The notes beneath the pieces are model-generated. The model searched no databases and was not told where the DNA came from. It saw only the letters and a list, made by a program, of their open reading frames with translations. From Pseudoalteromonas neustonica (GTDB taxonomy: Bacteria > Pseudomonadota > Gammaproteobacteria > Enterobacterales > Alteromonadaceae): DNA of 64,000 nucleotides. The stretch spans positions 186,001 through 250,000 of the forward strand of contig NZ_BDDS01000005.1 of NCBI RefSeq assembly GCF_001653135.1, given 5' to 3'. The position numbers and the translations under genes were made by a program. Shown here piece by piece: positions 1-7,325 of this stretch (positions are counted from its first letter, which is position 1; the number at the start of each line of letters is the position of its first letter).

Positions 1-139
1 GAAAGAGCTTCGATAACTCGGTGTGGTTTGTGTTTTAGTTTATATTCATGAGTTTTTATCGGAGTTCATGCTTTCGCAAAGAGAATTACAGTGGGCTGTT
101 GACGTTTTGGTCAATATTGACTAAAATTTCCCTATCACG

Positions 140-178
140 GCCCCTCTCTTAAAGTTAATTCTTTTTGAAGAGGGGTTT
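140..178 (+). terminator. Rho-independent terminator at the window edge
   Basis: CCCCTC pairs with GAGGGG around a long AT-rich loop and is followed by a run of T on the + strand. It would end a transcript entering from outside the window; no gene in bases 1-139 can be supported. It also sits right behind the stop codon of the minus-strand Abi gene, separating the two convergent transcripts. Confidence 0.6.
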
Positions 179-1195
179 TTATTTCCAAATATCCCATTCT
201 AGCCATTTATCCTGGACACCCATACCATATACACTAATGTTGGCACTTTGAATATTTGGGAAAGTACTAATATGTTCTTTCAGCCTATCTCCCCACTTAG
301 AATTTGGATTTATGACTTTTAGTAATTCATTTACTATACACAAAAGGAAGAATGGCCTAGCTTGAAAGTGGGGATTTTTTCTTGCAAATTCTAGCCAAGA
401 ATAATGGTTACCTGTGTTACTTGGTTGTTCTGTTATATTTAAATTCCACAATCTAGAATGATGAGCACATACATTTCGTAAATAACGTAACCCATTTATA
501 TATGATGAAAAAATCTGTCCGGAAGCGTTATTTTTCTCTTTTTTTATTCCAAATTTTTCGGCAATAGCATTTGCATCTTTATACGGAAGTCCGTTGTAAG
601 CGATTGCTAGGCATCCAAAATCCCATGTTTCTGCGGCTGCCCATAATGGCAATGGGTAGCCGTATTCATTTTTTATATGCTCTATAAATTTTTGCTTACT
701 CCTAGTGCAGTTTTTAGCAACGGATGAAATCCAAGTATGGTGTTTGGTTAAGCCATTATTTTGTGAGCATTTTATTCCAAAATCAGAATTGAAATTTATT
801 GGATTGGTGTATGCTAAAGGGCCTTCTTTAGCTAGGGCATGAACTACATCAACTCTAAGTGCAATTTCTATTCTTTCAAGGGCGTCAAGGCATAGCTGAC
901 GTAATTTTTTATCGAATACATAAAGATCAATAATGTTTGCGAAAGTTACACCTTGGCAGTATTCATCATATAAATGTTTACTCTCTTTCTTTTTTCTAAT
1001 AGGTTTTAAATTTTTATCTAGCTTACAAACTAGACCCCCTTGTTTTCTAACTGCATATAGATAACCTGATAATCGGTAGTAGCCTATGCGTTGCAGGTAC
1101 TCTAACGCTTTGACTTCATCAGTAATTATTAACCCTCGATCTTTTAATTTGCGTAATTGATCATCAAAGTCTGTCCATGGTTTATTGTATGCCAA
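179..1195 (-). CDS. Abi_2 family abortive-infection protein (HEPN-type, AbiD/AbiF-like)
   Basis: This is a likely phage-defence protein of the Abi_2 family, whose members belong to the HEPN superfamily of predicted RNases. Three things in the sequence support this: the N-terminal motif RIGYYRLSGYLY, a central helical stretch FDKKLRQLCLDALERIEIALR-like in spacing, and RNVCAH near the C-terminus, which fits the HEPN R-x4-H catalytic signature (R243 to H248 counted from the upstream GTG). The frame opens at a GTG at 1204, but a TTG at 1195 follows an AGGTG ribosome-binding site by about 8 nt and gives the family-like start MAYNKPW, so I prefer it (338 aa). The coding sequence is noticeably AT-rich, and it stands alone next to tRNA-Ser genes, which suggests horizontal acquisition. 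A TATAAT box lies upstream at 1227-1232. Family assignment is firm; the role in defence is inferred. Confidence 0.85.
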   Translation of the reverse strand: MAYNKPWTDFDDQLRKLKDRGLIITDEVKALEYLQRIGYYRLSGYLYAVRKQGGLVCKLDKNLKPIRKKKESKHLYDEYCQGVTFANIIDLYVFDKKLRQLCLDALERIEIALRVDVVHALAKEGPLAYTNPINFNSDFGIKCSQNNGLTKHHTWISSVAKNCTRSKQKFIEHIKNEYGYPLPLWAAAETWDFGCLAIAYNGLPYKDANAIAEKFGIKKEKNNASGQIFSSYINGLRYLRNVCAHHSRLWNLNITEQPSNTGNHYSWLEFARKNPHFQARPFFLLCIVNELLKVINPNSKWGDRLKEHISTFPNIQSANISVYGMGVQDKWLEWDIWK

Positions 1196-1348
1196 AAAAA
1201 TCACCTAATAACCTATTTATGTACCAATTATAACTTAAAACTTAATTGCGAACTTGAATTATAGAATATATTAAAGAACTGTATTCTTTTAAATTTAGAA
1301 TCGTAGTCAAACGTGGGGATGGGCTTGCTTACGTCCATGTAATCAATC

Positions 1349-1420
1349 GCGGGAGGCGCTTGCAGCGGCCCAAAATGTTCCTGACATTTTGTCGAACCCT
1401 GGTCGAGGGTTCTCACCCGC
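1349..1420. repeat. Cloverleaf-like inverted-repeat element next to tRNA-Ser
   Basis: Seventy-two bases fold into three successive hairpins, each with a 5-nt loop, closed by an outer GCGGG/CCCGC stem (1349-1353 with 1416-1420). Arm A, 1355-1370, has GG/CC plus CGC/GCG with one bulged G. Arm B, 1371-1391, has an 8-bp stem CAAAATGT/ACATTTTG. Arm C, 1394-1412, has a 7-bp stem GAACCCT/AGGGTTC. The element is much richer in GC than its surroundings and sits between the Abi gene and the tRNA-Ser(GCU) terminator. It is not a tRNA, because the loops and stem lengths do not fit. It may be a structured recombination site, a REP-like repeat or a small RNA domain. Confidence 0.6.
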
Positions 1421-1441
1421 CTTCAGCCATTTTTAACAACA

Positions 1442-1475
1442 AAAAAAGCCCCACAATAAATTGCGGGGCTTTTTT
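1442..1475 (-). terminator. Terminator of the tRNA-Ser transcript
   Basis: AAAAAAGCCCC pairs with GGGGCTTTTTT around a 12-nt loop. On the minus strand the stem ends in a T run immediately downstream of tRNA-Ser(GCU), so it terminates the tandem tRNA transcript. Confidence 0.85.
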
Positions 1476-1485
1476 CGTTATTAAA

Positions 1486-1578
1486 TGGCGGAGAAGGAGG
1501 GATTCGAACCCTCGATAGAGCTACAAACCCTATACTCCCTTAGCAGGGGAGCGCCTTCGGCCACTCGGCCACCTCTCC
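1486..1578 (-). tRNA. tRNA-Ser (anticodon GCU)
   Basis: The minus strand reads GGAGAGGTGGCC at the 5' end and ends in an encoded CCA. The acceptor stem has 7 pairs with one G-T wobble, the anticodon loop is CTGCTAA (anticodon GCU), and there is a long variable arm typical of class II tRNA-Ser, followed by a T-arm with GGGTTCGAATCCC. It is 93 nt long. It is the second gene of a tandem tRNA-Ser pair and is followed by a terminator. Confidence 0.95.
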
Positions 1579-1630
1579 AGCGCATAAACTTTTCATTTTG
1601 ATAGTCGAGTGAACCACCAAAAAGTAATAA

Positions 1631-1721
1631 TGGTGGAGAGATAGGGATTTGAACCCTAGAGGGGCTATAAACCCCTGCCGGTTTTCAAGACCGGTGCATT
1701 CGACCACTCTGCCATCTCTCC
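1631..1721 (-). tRNA. tRNA-Ser (anticodon UGA)
   Basis: The minus strand begins GGAGAGATGG and ends in an encoded CCA. The anticodon loop is CTTGAAA (anticodon UGA), a long variable arm is present, and the T-arm contains GGGTTCAAATCCC. It is 91 nt long. It is the promoter-proximal gene of the tandem pair, 52 nt upstream of tRNA-Ser(GCU). Confidence 0.95.
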
Positions 1722-1732
1722 GTTGACGCAAG

Positions 1733-1761
1733 ATAATACTTAGGTGTGTGGGCTGTGTAAA
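1733..1761 (-). promoter_or_regulatory. Sigma-70-type promoter of the tRNA-Ser pair
   Basis: On the minus strand TTTACA (1756-1761) and TATTAT (1733-1738) are separated by exactly 17 nt. The -10 box ends 11 nt before the first base of tRNA-Ser(UGA), a normal spacing for a tRNA leader. Confidence 0.6.
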
Positions 1762-1912
1762 TAGGAAAAAGATCGTTTGCTGGTTTTTTGTTCTAAAAAG
1801 TGGTTTTTTTTTGAAATTAAGTGTTTTTGAGGTGTTTTAAGAAGGGGTTGCAGCAAACGAGGGAGCTAAATAAGTGTTTTCATTTAGTGGTTGGGTGTTT
1901 GCTGCACCGCTA

Positions 1913-1938
1913 AAGTAACCATGGTTGGGTGGTTACTT
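1913..1938 (-). terminator. Hairpin at the end of the small basic ORF
   Basis: AAGTAACC (1913-1920) pairs perfectly with GGTTACTT (1931-1938), and the stop codon of the 46-aa ORF lies inside one arm. There is no strong T run, so it may be an mRNA-stabilising hairpin rather than a full terminator. Confidence 0.35.
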
Positions 1939-2073
1939 ATATTGAACTGCGCCGCCAAGTGCTAGCTTTTTACCATAACGGTTAAGTTTAGCGAGCATTT
2001 TTGCTTTGCGATTGGTTGGTTTTACGGCAACATGCGTTGCTGCATTTTCATTTAATGTATTTACTGGGTTCAT
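1933..2073 (-). CDS. Small basic protein, 46 aa, unknown function
   Basis: I do not recognise a named family. The ORF starts MNPVNTLNENAATHVAV, has a Lys/Arg-rich middle (NRKAKMLAKLNRYGKK) and ends in GGAVQYK. An ATG at 2073 is preceded by CCGGAG about 7 nt upstream on the minus strand, a good ribosome-binding site. The reading frame ends in a small hairpin. It has no membrane segment or signal peptide, and the positive charge would suit nucleic-acid or ribosome binding, though that is only a guess. It is transcribed toward the tRNA genes and stands alone. The good start signal and protein-like composition argue for a real gene; conservation in relatives would settle it. Confidence 0.5.
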   Translation of the reverse strand: MNPVNTLNENAATHVAVKPTNRKAKMLAKLNRYGKKLALGGAVQYK

Positions 2074-2395
2074 TACTTTGCTCCGGGTTATGTCTGTTTT
2101 GACAACAGGGCTATTCTGACGCTTAATTGCACAAAAATAAAACGATAAAAATTAGGGTGGTCGGATAGAAATAACTAATCTGAATATATTTTTTTAACGT
2201 GCAGTTCAGATTTTATGATCTGTGGTAACTGCATGGTTATGAAGGTTGGTTGTTGTTTTTGGTCTGTATTTAAAGGGTTTTAATTTTATTTTTTATTTTT
2301 TATGCATTGTGAAATAAAAAAAGTGACTAATTATTCAGATTAATTTATCTTTTGTTAATGTGTTTTTTTGAATGGGTGGGTAGATTGATATTACG
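2074..2395. other. Gene-free AT-rich interval
   Basis: I see no gene of usable length here. It should hold the divergent promoters of the small basic ORF and the lipid kinase gene. The octamer AATCTGAA occurs at 2177-2184, and its reverse complement TTCAGATT at 2205-2212 and again at 2334-2341; the first two form an 8-bp inverted repeat with a 20-nt spacer. This could be an operator, but the evidence is weak. Confidence 0.4.
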
Positions 2396-3286
2396 ATGTT
2401 GATAATTATTAAACCAAGTACAAATAAAAATCATAAAAAAGTATGTGATTGGTTACTCCATGAGTGCAATCAACGACAAATAAGTACTGAAATAATATAT
2501 ACCACGGGAAATTTTCATCCAGATTGCAAAAAAATAACTCAACGCGCGGAATATTATCAACGTGCAGTGGTGGTTGGAGGGGATGGTACACTCAATTTAG
2601 CTGTTAATGCACTTGTGGGACTTTCGTGTTCGTTGGCGTTATTGCCATTAGGTACAGGGAATGATTTTTCACGAGGCTTTGGCTGCTCTGATAAAGAGTG
2701 GCGCACGGCGGTTTTTAGTCAAGGTGATGTCAAAATAGATGTTGGGCAAATAAATGACCGTTATTTTGTCAATATTGCAGGGGTTGGTTTTGACGCTCAT
2801 GTTGTCAAAGCATTGCAGACAAAACCTGCTCGGTCCTCGCTTGGTTATAGCTTGGCAGGATTTAAATATCTATTAGGTTATAAAGGTACGCATATCACCA
2901 GTGATTTTTCAGGGCGTGAGTATGCGTATAAAAATCTAATCACTGTATTTGCGAACCATCGTTATTTTGGTGGCGGCTTGGCTATTGCACCTAAGGCACG
3001 ATTGAACAGTGGTTACTTGGAATGCTATGCCATGCCTGCGCGTGGGTTGTTGGGCAACCTATATAGTTTTATGCGTTTATTACTACGCAATCACCATACA
3101 ATGACAGGACTTGAGTATCAACGCGTGACGGTTGCAACCATTAATACACCTAATTTACCTATTGAAGCCGATGGCGAGTTGATTGGTGTAACACCTGCTT
3201 CTATTCAAGTGCATCCACGAGCCCTACGTTTTTGTGTGCCAACGTGTACCTCTATACAGTTAGAGATAAAAAAAGTATGCAGTTAA
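2396..3286 (+). CDS. Diacylglycerol kinase family lipid kinase
   Basis: The protein (296 aa) belongs to the DAGK_cat / YegS-BmrU family of soluble lipid kinases that phosphorylate diacylglycerol-like or sphingoid lipids using ATP. The nucleotide-binding signature GGDGTLN is at residues 61-67, followed by PLGTGNDF at 84-91, both diagnostic. The C-terminal half has the beta-sandwich of the family, including the conserved EADGE near residue 258. Length is typical. It has no signal peptide, so it should act on the inner face of the membrane. No obvious Shine-Dalgarno stands close to the ATG. It is a single-gene unit ending in a strong hairpin shared with the convergent EamA gene. Exact lipid substrate cannot be told from sequence. 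Confidence 0.88.
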   Translation: MLIIIKPSTNKNHKKVCDWLLHECNQRQISTEIIYTTGNFHPDCKKITQRAEYYQRAVVVGGDGTLNLAVNALVGLSCSLALLPLGTGNDFSRGFGCSDKEWRTAVFSQGDVKIDVGQINDRYFVNIAGVGFDAHVVKALQTKPARSSLGYSLAGFKYLLGYKGTHITSDFSGREYAYKNLITVFANHRYFGGGLAIAPKARLNSGYLECYAMPARGLLGNLYSFMRLLLRNHHTMTGLEYQRVTVATINTPNLPIEADGELIGVTPASIQVHPRALRFCVPTCTSIQLEIKKVCS

Positions 3287-3294
3287 AAATAAAA

Positions 3295-3319
3295 AAAGCG
3301 CCTAACAAGTAGGCGCTTT
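3295..3319. terminator. Bidirectional terminator
   Basis: AAAGCGCCT (3295-3303) and AGGCGCTTT (3311-3319) form a perfect 9-bp stem with a 7-nt loop. The T run is longer on the minus strand. It lies between the convergent lipid kinase and EamA genes and probably ends both. Confidence 0.85.
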
Positions 3320-3345
3320 GGGGTTAGTTACGTTTAAAACGTATT

Positions 3346-4275
3346 CTAACCGGGGATGGAGCTTTTTTGATGCAATGACCGCGCTGCAAAAAATGCTTTA
3401 ATTCGTTTTGTTGGGGTTAGTACAATGGCGTTACCTACCAGCACTAAACTAAAGCCTATAAACGTATTCGTTTGCCAGATAAACCCTTCAAATAATGTGC
3501 TCAGTGCAACGGCAACTAAAGGAAATAATACAATCACATAACTGGCGCGTTCTGGGCCTATGTTTCTTAGTAATGCAAAATAACAAGCAAATGCGATAAC
3601 AGTGCCAAATACAGATAAATAAACTAATGAATACCAATAGCTTGCAGGTGCCGACAAGCTAAACTGAGCATCGCTAATAATGACGTAAAATAATAGCCCA
3701 ATCGCGCTATATAGCATGCCCCACGCATTACCTTGCATAACACCTATTTGCTGGTGAGAATTGCGAACACTGACCATATTCCCTAATGAAGCCACAAAGG
3801 TACCACTGAGAGCAAGTAGTAACCCGACCAACACCCCGTTACTCAAGTCGAACTGCTGTAACTGTGGCCAAAACAAGCAAATGATGCCTAAAACACCTAA
3901 AATAGCGCCGCTGTAAATACGTTTGGCGATAGGTTTACCAAAGAATAAGCGGGTATTAATAATATTCATTATGAGCAGCATTGAAAAAGCAATGGATGTC
4001 ATGGCTGACGTTAAGTAATTTTGTGCCCAGTAAAGAACCAAATAATTAAGTCCAAAATTACACAACGCTAATAAAACAAAAAAACCATGGTCTCGGCGGG
4101 TGTAATTCATGGGGAGTTTTTTTACGCCCACCCACATCCACATCAAAATAGCTGCAAGGCTAAAGCGATAGAATAGCGAAACTTCAACGGCGATGTCACC
4201 TAATTGAAATTCAATAGCGAGCCACGTAGAGCCCCAAATCAAAACGGTGAGAGTGTACAGCGCGATACTTTTCAT
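3346..4275 (-). CDS. EamA/DMT-family transporter
   Basis: This is an inner-membrane transporter of the drug/metabolite superfamily (309 aa), with two EamA repeats and about ten predicted hydrophobic helices spread over the whole length. The N-terminal TVLIWGSTWLAIEF motif and the second-repeat start LVYLSVFGTVIAFACYF are typical of RhaT/YdcZ-like exporters of amino acids or metabolites. It is divergent from a MocR-type regulator, with 124 nt between the start codons. That arrangement is common where the regulator controls the exporter, so an amino-acid or pyridoxal-related substrate is plausible but not shown. Its transcript ends at the hairpin shared with the lipid kinase gene. Confidence 0.88.
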   Translation of the reverse strand: MKSIALYTLTVLIWGSTWLAIEFQLGDIAVEVSLFYRFSLAAILMWMWVGVKKLPMNYTRRDHGFFVLLALCNFGLNYLVLYWAQNYLTSAMTSIAFSMLLIMNIINTRLFFGKPIAKRIYSGAILGVLGIICLFWPQLQQFDLSNGVLVGLLLALSGTFVASLGNMVSVRNSHQQIGVMQGNAWGMLYSAIGLLFYVIISDAQFSLSAPASYWYSLVYLSVFGTVIAFACYFALLRNIGPERASYVIVLFPLVAVALSTLFEGFIWQTNTFIGFSLVLVGNAIVLTPTKRIKAFFAARSLHQKSSIPG

Positions 4276-4319
4276 GGCCTTGGTCCAAGTGTGAAGATGA
4301 AGTGTTCATTTTAGTTCGC

Positions 4320-4368
4320 TTCTGTATACTTAACATACACAGAAAACTATAAATGCAACCTATACAGA
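4320..4368. promoter_or_regulatory. Probable MocR operator array
   Basis: Between the divergent start codons, TTCTGTATA (4320-4328) and TACACAGAA (4336-4344) form a near-perfect inverted repeat with a 7-nt spacer, and a third half-site TATACAGA lies at 4361-4368 as a direct repeat 25 bp away. A combination of inverted and direct half-sites is the kind of layout described for MocR/PdxR regulators. Assignment to this regulator is inference. Confidence 0.5.
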
Positions 4369-4399
4369 TTTGGGGTGCTTTGAGTGAAAGGCAAATGCA

Positions 4400-5842
4400 A
4401 TGTCGTTAGTGATCAGTAAAACTAATCATGATTTTTTATACCAGCAAGTCATGCAACTTGTTCGCGATTTAAGTGAGCAGGGCACACTGCTCCCTGGTGA
4501 GAAACTTCCTTCATTACGCAAAATGGCCGAAAAACTCAATGTGAGCATCCCGACTGTAAAATTGGCTTATCAGTCTCTTGAGGCACAAGGTCTTGTTGAA
4601 GCGCGGGAAAAGTCTGGTTACTTTTTAAAAACAGTTAATACACAACTTGCTCGGCCTAAACGAGTAAAGCTGAGCCGCGCGCCTGTATCAGTTAATATGC
4701 AGGTGTTAATTGAGCAAGTATACGATGCCATCCATCAAGCGAATGTGGTGCCTTTTGGTATTGCAAACCCTGTTGCGGCAGCCCCAACCGATAAAATGCT
4801 TAGCCGGACCATGCGTCGGGTAATGTCGATTGCAGGGAGTCGTGCAATAAACTATGGGGCGATGGATGGTTTTGCGCCGCTTAAAAAGCAGTTGATCCAT
4901 CGTTATTTAGATTTTGGTATTGGGGTTGATAGCCATGAATTAGTGATCACCAATGGCGCACAAGAGGCTCTAGCGATCGCGTTAAAATGTGCGACAATGC
5001 CGGGAGATGTGATTGCGATCGAGTCACCTTGTTATTTTGGGATCATTGAATTGATCGAGAGTTTAGGCCTTAAAGCACTGGAGATCCCGCTATGTCCTGA
5101 TGATGGGATCTGGCTTGATGATCTGAACCAAGCTTTGCAAGATCACGATATTAAAGCCTGTGTGTTTTCAACTTCGATCAACAATCCGGTTGGCAGCTTT
5201 ATGCCGGATCATAAGCGTAAACAATTAGTTGAGCTATTAGAATCACAAGATGTAGTGCTTATTGAAGATGATGTGTACGGCGATTTGCATTTTACTCCCG
5301 AGCGAGGCATACCTGCACAAGCGTATTCAAAAAAGGGGCTCGTGTTAACGTGTTCTTCGTTTTCAAAAACAGCGGCTCCGAGTTATCGGGTTGGTTGGTT
5401 AATTGCGGGAAAGTTTGCAGCGCGCGCAAGGCGTTATAAACGAGCACTAAGCTGCTCAACATCTTTAATTAATCAATGGACGTTATATGAGTTTGTGGCC
5501 AGTGGTGATTATGAGCGTAACTTAAAATTACTTAGGCAGCGTCTGCGTACCAATAAAGAGCGGATGATTTGGTGTTTGCAGCAAGCTTTTCCTGCCACGG
5601 CACGTATTAGTGATCCGCAAGGTGGCTGCGTGGTCTGGGTTGATTTAGGGCCAAGCTTTGACAGTATTAAGCTATTTCAACTCGCGCTAGAGAATGGTAT
5701 TAGTATTACACCGGGTTATATATTTTCGGCAACGAATAAATATCGCAGCTGTATACGGTTAAGTTATGGCTTGCCTTGGAATGAACGAGTCGAGCAAGCA
5801 ATTATTAAACTTGGTGAGTTAATACATTTAGCTAAAAAGTAA
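4400..5842 (+). CDS. MocR-family transcriptional regulator (GntR HTH plus aminotransferase domain)
   Basis: The protein (480 aa) has an N-terminal GntR-type winged helix (about residues 10-77, PGEKLPSLRKMAEKLNVS, recognition helix TVKLAYQSLE) joined by a linker to a fold-type I aminotransferase domain (about 115-480). The PLP-binding lysine is K323 in SSFSKTAAPSYR, and the ITNGAQEAL and DDVYGDL motifs of the domain are present. MocR proteins use PLP or amino-acid adducts as effectors rather than catalysing transamination. It diverges from an EamA transporter and probably controls both promoters through the repeats in the shared intergenic region. An AAAGGC sequence precedes the ATG. The specific ligand is unknown. 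Confidence 0.92.
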   Translation: MSLVISKTNHDFLYQQVMQLVRDLSEQGTLLPGEKLPSLRKMAEKLNVSIPTVKLAYQSLEAQGLVEAREKSGYFLKTVNTQLARPKRVKLSRAPVSVNMQVLIEQVYDAIHQANVVPFGIANPVAAAPTDKMLSRTMRRVMSIAGSRAINYGAMDGFAPLKKQLIHRYLDFGIGVDSHELVITNGAQEALAIALKCATMPGDVIAIESPCYFGIIELIESLGLKALEIPLCPDDGIWLDDLNQALQDHDIKACVFSTSINNPVGSFMPDHKRKQLVELLESQDVVLIEDDVYGDLHFTPERGIPAQAYSKKGLVLTCSSFSKTAAPSYRVGWLIAGKFAARARRYKRALSCSTSLINQWTLYEFVASGDYERNLKLLRQRLRTNKERMIWCLQQAFPATARISDPQGGCVVWVDLGPSFDSIKLFQLALENGISITPGYIFSATNKYRSCIRLSYGLPWNERVEQAIIKLGELIHLAKK

Positions 5843-5871
5843 AAAAGCAGCACGTTTAAAAGAGTGCTGCT
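5841..5871 (-). terminator. Terminator of the YggN-family gene
   Basis: AGCAGCAC (5846-5853) and GTGCTGCT (5864-5871) form an 8-bp stem with a 10-nt loop. On the minus strand it is followed by six T. It lies just after the MocR stop codon on the other strand, so it may serve both convergent genes. Confidence 0.75.
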
Positions 5872-5898
5872 AAAGGGATATCAAATTGTTATATGAGT

Positions 5899-6696
5899 TT
5901 AGTTGTTTTGTTTGTAGCTAAATAATTGATAATTTTTTAGCTCTGGTACTAATTTAACAAGTTGCTGCTCTTGCGCTGCAATCGTTGAAAAATTATCACA
6001 TAATGCATCAGCACGTTTTTCCAGTGCGTTTGCTTGCAGTTCTACCTTTTCTTCTATTTGTGCACCCATATTTTCCATACGCTGTTCAAAGGCTTGCATA
6101 TCGCCGCCGGCACCCATTAACTCAGACCCTAATGCCATCAAAATACTGCCCATTGATTGCATCATTGCTGATTCAACGGCACTTTCAATTTGTTCATCAA
6201 AATGGCTTTCAAAATTTTCGCCAAAGTCATTGAAACTTTGCTGGCCCATTACAAAGGCACCTTGTTGATAAAAGGTATTTTCTACCTCAACCTGAATCTC
6301 TGCCATTAGGTCATTAATACTGTCTAGACCTTGGATGTTAAATGCATTGGCGACTTCTTCAATTGCAACGCCGGCAATTTTTACACCTTCAAGTGCAATG
6401 TTAGCAACTTCAGGTAGCTGGCCTCGTAGGCTGTCTGAGTAGTCGCTGATTGCTTGACGCTGCTGCTCATCTAATGCCAATGTTTGGCCATCAACAATGA
6501 GCTCGCCATTGTTAGTGAAAGTCATGGTGTGATCGTTAGCGGTAAAAATTTCGAGTTCGTTTGGTTTAATGCGAACATCATTTTGAAACTCTACTTTGCA
6601 CGAATCGCCGCTAAATGAAATATGCGAGTCGTTATCATTGTGCGCCATTGCCCCTGTGGCAATAAATAAAGAACCTACTAAAAGTAATTTTTTCAT
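5899..6696 (-). CDS. YggN/DUF2884 family exported protein
   Basis: This periplasmic protein of unknown role (265 aa) starts with a Sec signal peptide (MKKLLLVGSLFIATGAMA, cleavage after AMA). The mature part opens with CKVEFQNDVRIKPNEL, the conserved beginning of the YggN (DUF2884) family, followed by a short beta region and a long helical part rich in Glu and Gln (about 120-240) with coiled-coil character. Two cysteines (in DSCKVEF and ALCDNF) could form a disulfide. It is a single-gene unit with its own terminator; upstream lies a 386-nt AT-rich gap. E. coli YggN has no well-defined function, so none is assigned here. Confidence 0.82.
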   Translation of the reverse strand: MKKLLLVGSLFIATGAMAHNDNDSHISFSGDSCKVEFQNDVRIKPNELEIFTANDHTMTFTNNGELIVDGQTLALDEQQRQAISDYSDSLRGQLPEVANIALEGVKIAGVAIEEVANAFNIQGLDSINDLMAEIQVEVENTFYQQGAFVMGQQSFNDFGENFESHFDEQIESAVESAMMQSMGSILMALGSELMGAGGDMQAFEQRMENMGAQIEEKVELQANALEKRADALCDNFSTIAAQEQQLVKLVPELKNYQLFSYKQNN

Positions 6697-7082
6697 TTTT
6701 ATATCCTGCTAATGTGTTGATTATAACGAATGCTTACTTAGTTGTTATCAAGTTTGATGCCAAAAAAAATTAATATTAATAATCATGTTGTTAGGGTCTT
6801 TTCTTTATTTTTTGATTGGTCTATTAAATGATAAAAAAACTAATTTTTAGTCAAAATGACTAAAAAATTTATAAGCATAAATAATGTTTATCGTTTCGAT
6901 AAAAAAGTCTCACTTTCCAGAATTCAAATTTAACGCTATTTATTCACATTACTGACATAACATCATTTTAGAATGGGTTGTGGCTTTACTTTGGTGCGCT
7001 TCACTATGTTGAATAAGCGCACTGAACATTTTAATTTTACCAATGGCAGTGATAAAAATCCTACATTGGTCTCAAACACTTT
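6697..7082. other. Gene-free AT-rich interval with a palindrome
   Basis: No supported gene is present. A perfect 10-bp inverted repeat TTTTTAGTCA/TGACTAAAAA with a 3-nt spacer lies at 6844-6866, between two divergent start codons. It lacks GC pairs and a T run on the correct side, so it looks more like an operator than a terminator. The interval should also contain the promoters of the YggN-family gene and of the small acidic protein. Confidence 0.4.
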
Positions 7083-7283
7083 ATGGAGTGGGTTGTGGGT
7101 AAGACATTTAGTTACGATGCGCTAGATGACGCTTTTGTTGAAGACGAGTACGAAATGGTTGGGCGTAATCAACACGACAAGAATAAGCAAAAGGTGAAGA
7201 AAAAGTTGGAAGACTACCTGGAGCAAAAACGCTTGCGTAAAAACTTAGGTGATGATGACTTTGATGAGTACATGAATCACTAA
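7083..7283 (+). CDS. Small charged protein, PA3496-like
   Basis: The product is short (66 aa from ATG), with an acidic N-terminal half (DALDDAFVEDEYEM) and a basic-acidic helical C-terminal half (KVKKKLEDYLEQKRLRKNL then DDDFDEY). The arrangement resembles the small PA3496-type proteins of gammaproteobacteria, which have an arginine-rich helix with the pattern LEDxLExxRLRK; this is a resemblance from memory, not a verified match. A GTG at 7095 is preceded by GGAG at 7085-7088 with a normal 6-7 nt spacing, so the protein may really begin MGKTFSYDALDD (62 aa). It has no signal peptide or membrane segment. It is a monocistronic gene with a strong terminator. Function unknown. Confidence 0.65.
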   Translation: MEWVVGKTFSYDALDDAFVEDEYEMVGRNQHDKNKQKVKKKLEDYLEQKRLRKNLGDDDFDEYMNH

Positions 7284-7296
7284 GCAACAGTTTAAA

Positions 7297-7320
7297 ATAA
7301 AGAGGCGTATGCCTCTTTAT
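7297..7320. terminator. Bidirectional terminator
   Basis: ATAAAGAGGC and GCCTCTTTAT form a perfect 10-bp stem with a GTAT loop, with T- and A-rich flanks. It separates the small charged protein gene from the convergent glutathione peroxidase gene. Confidence 0.85.
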
Positions 7321-7325
7321 TGCTT

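Noticed and set aside
1..139. Short open frames at the window edge, e.g. one ending at base 124
   Set aside because: They are too short and have no clear start or domain; they could be the tail of a gene outside the window, but nothing decides this.
1228..1416. 62-codon minus-strand ORF after the tRNA-Ser terminator
   Set aside because: It reads through the cloverleaf element, has no ribosome-binding site, and no family resemblance was seen.
1540..1731. 63-codon minus-strand ORF over the tRNA genes
   Set aside because: It is a translation of the tRNA-Ser pair and the spacer; the tRNA structures explain the sequence.
6844..6866. Palindrome TTTTTAGTCA/TGACTAAAAA taken as a terminator
   Set aside because: It lies between divergent starts, with few GC pairs, so it was listed only as a possible operator in the gap entry.
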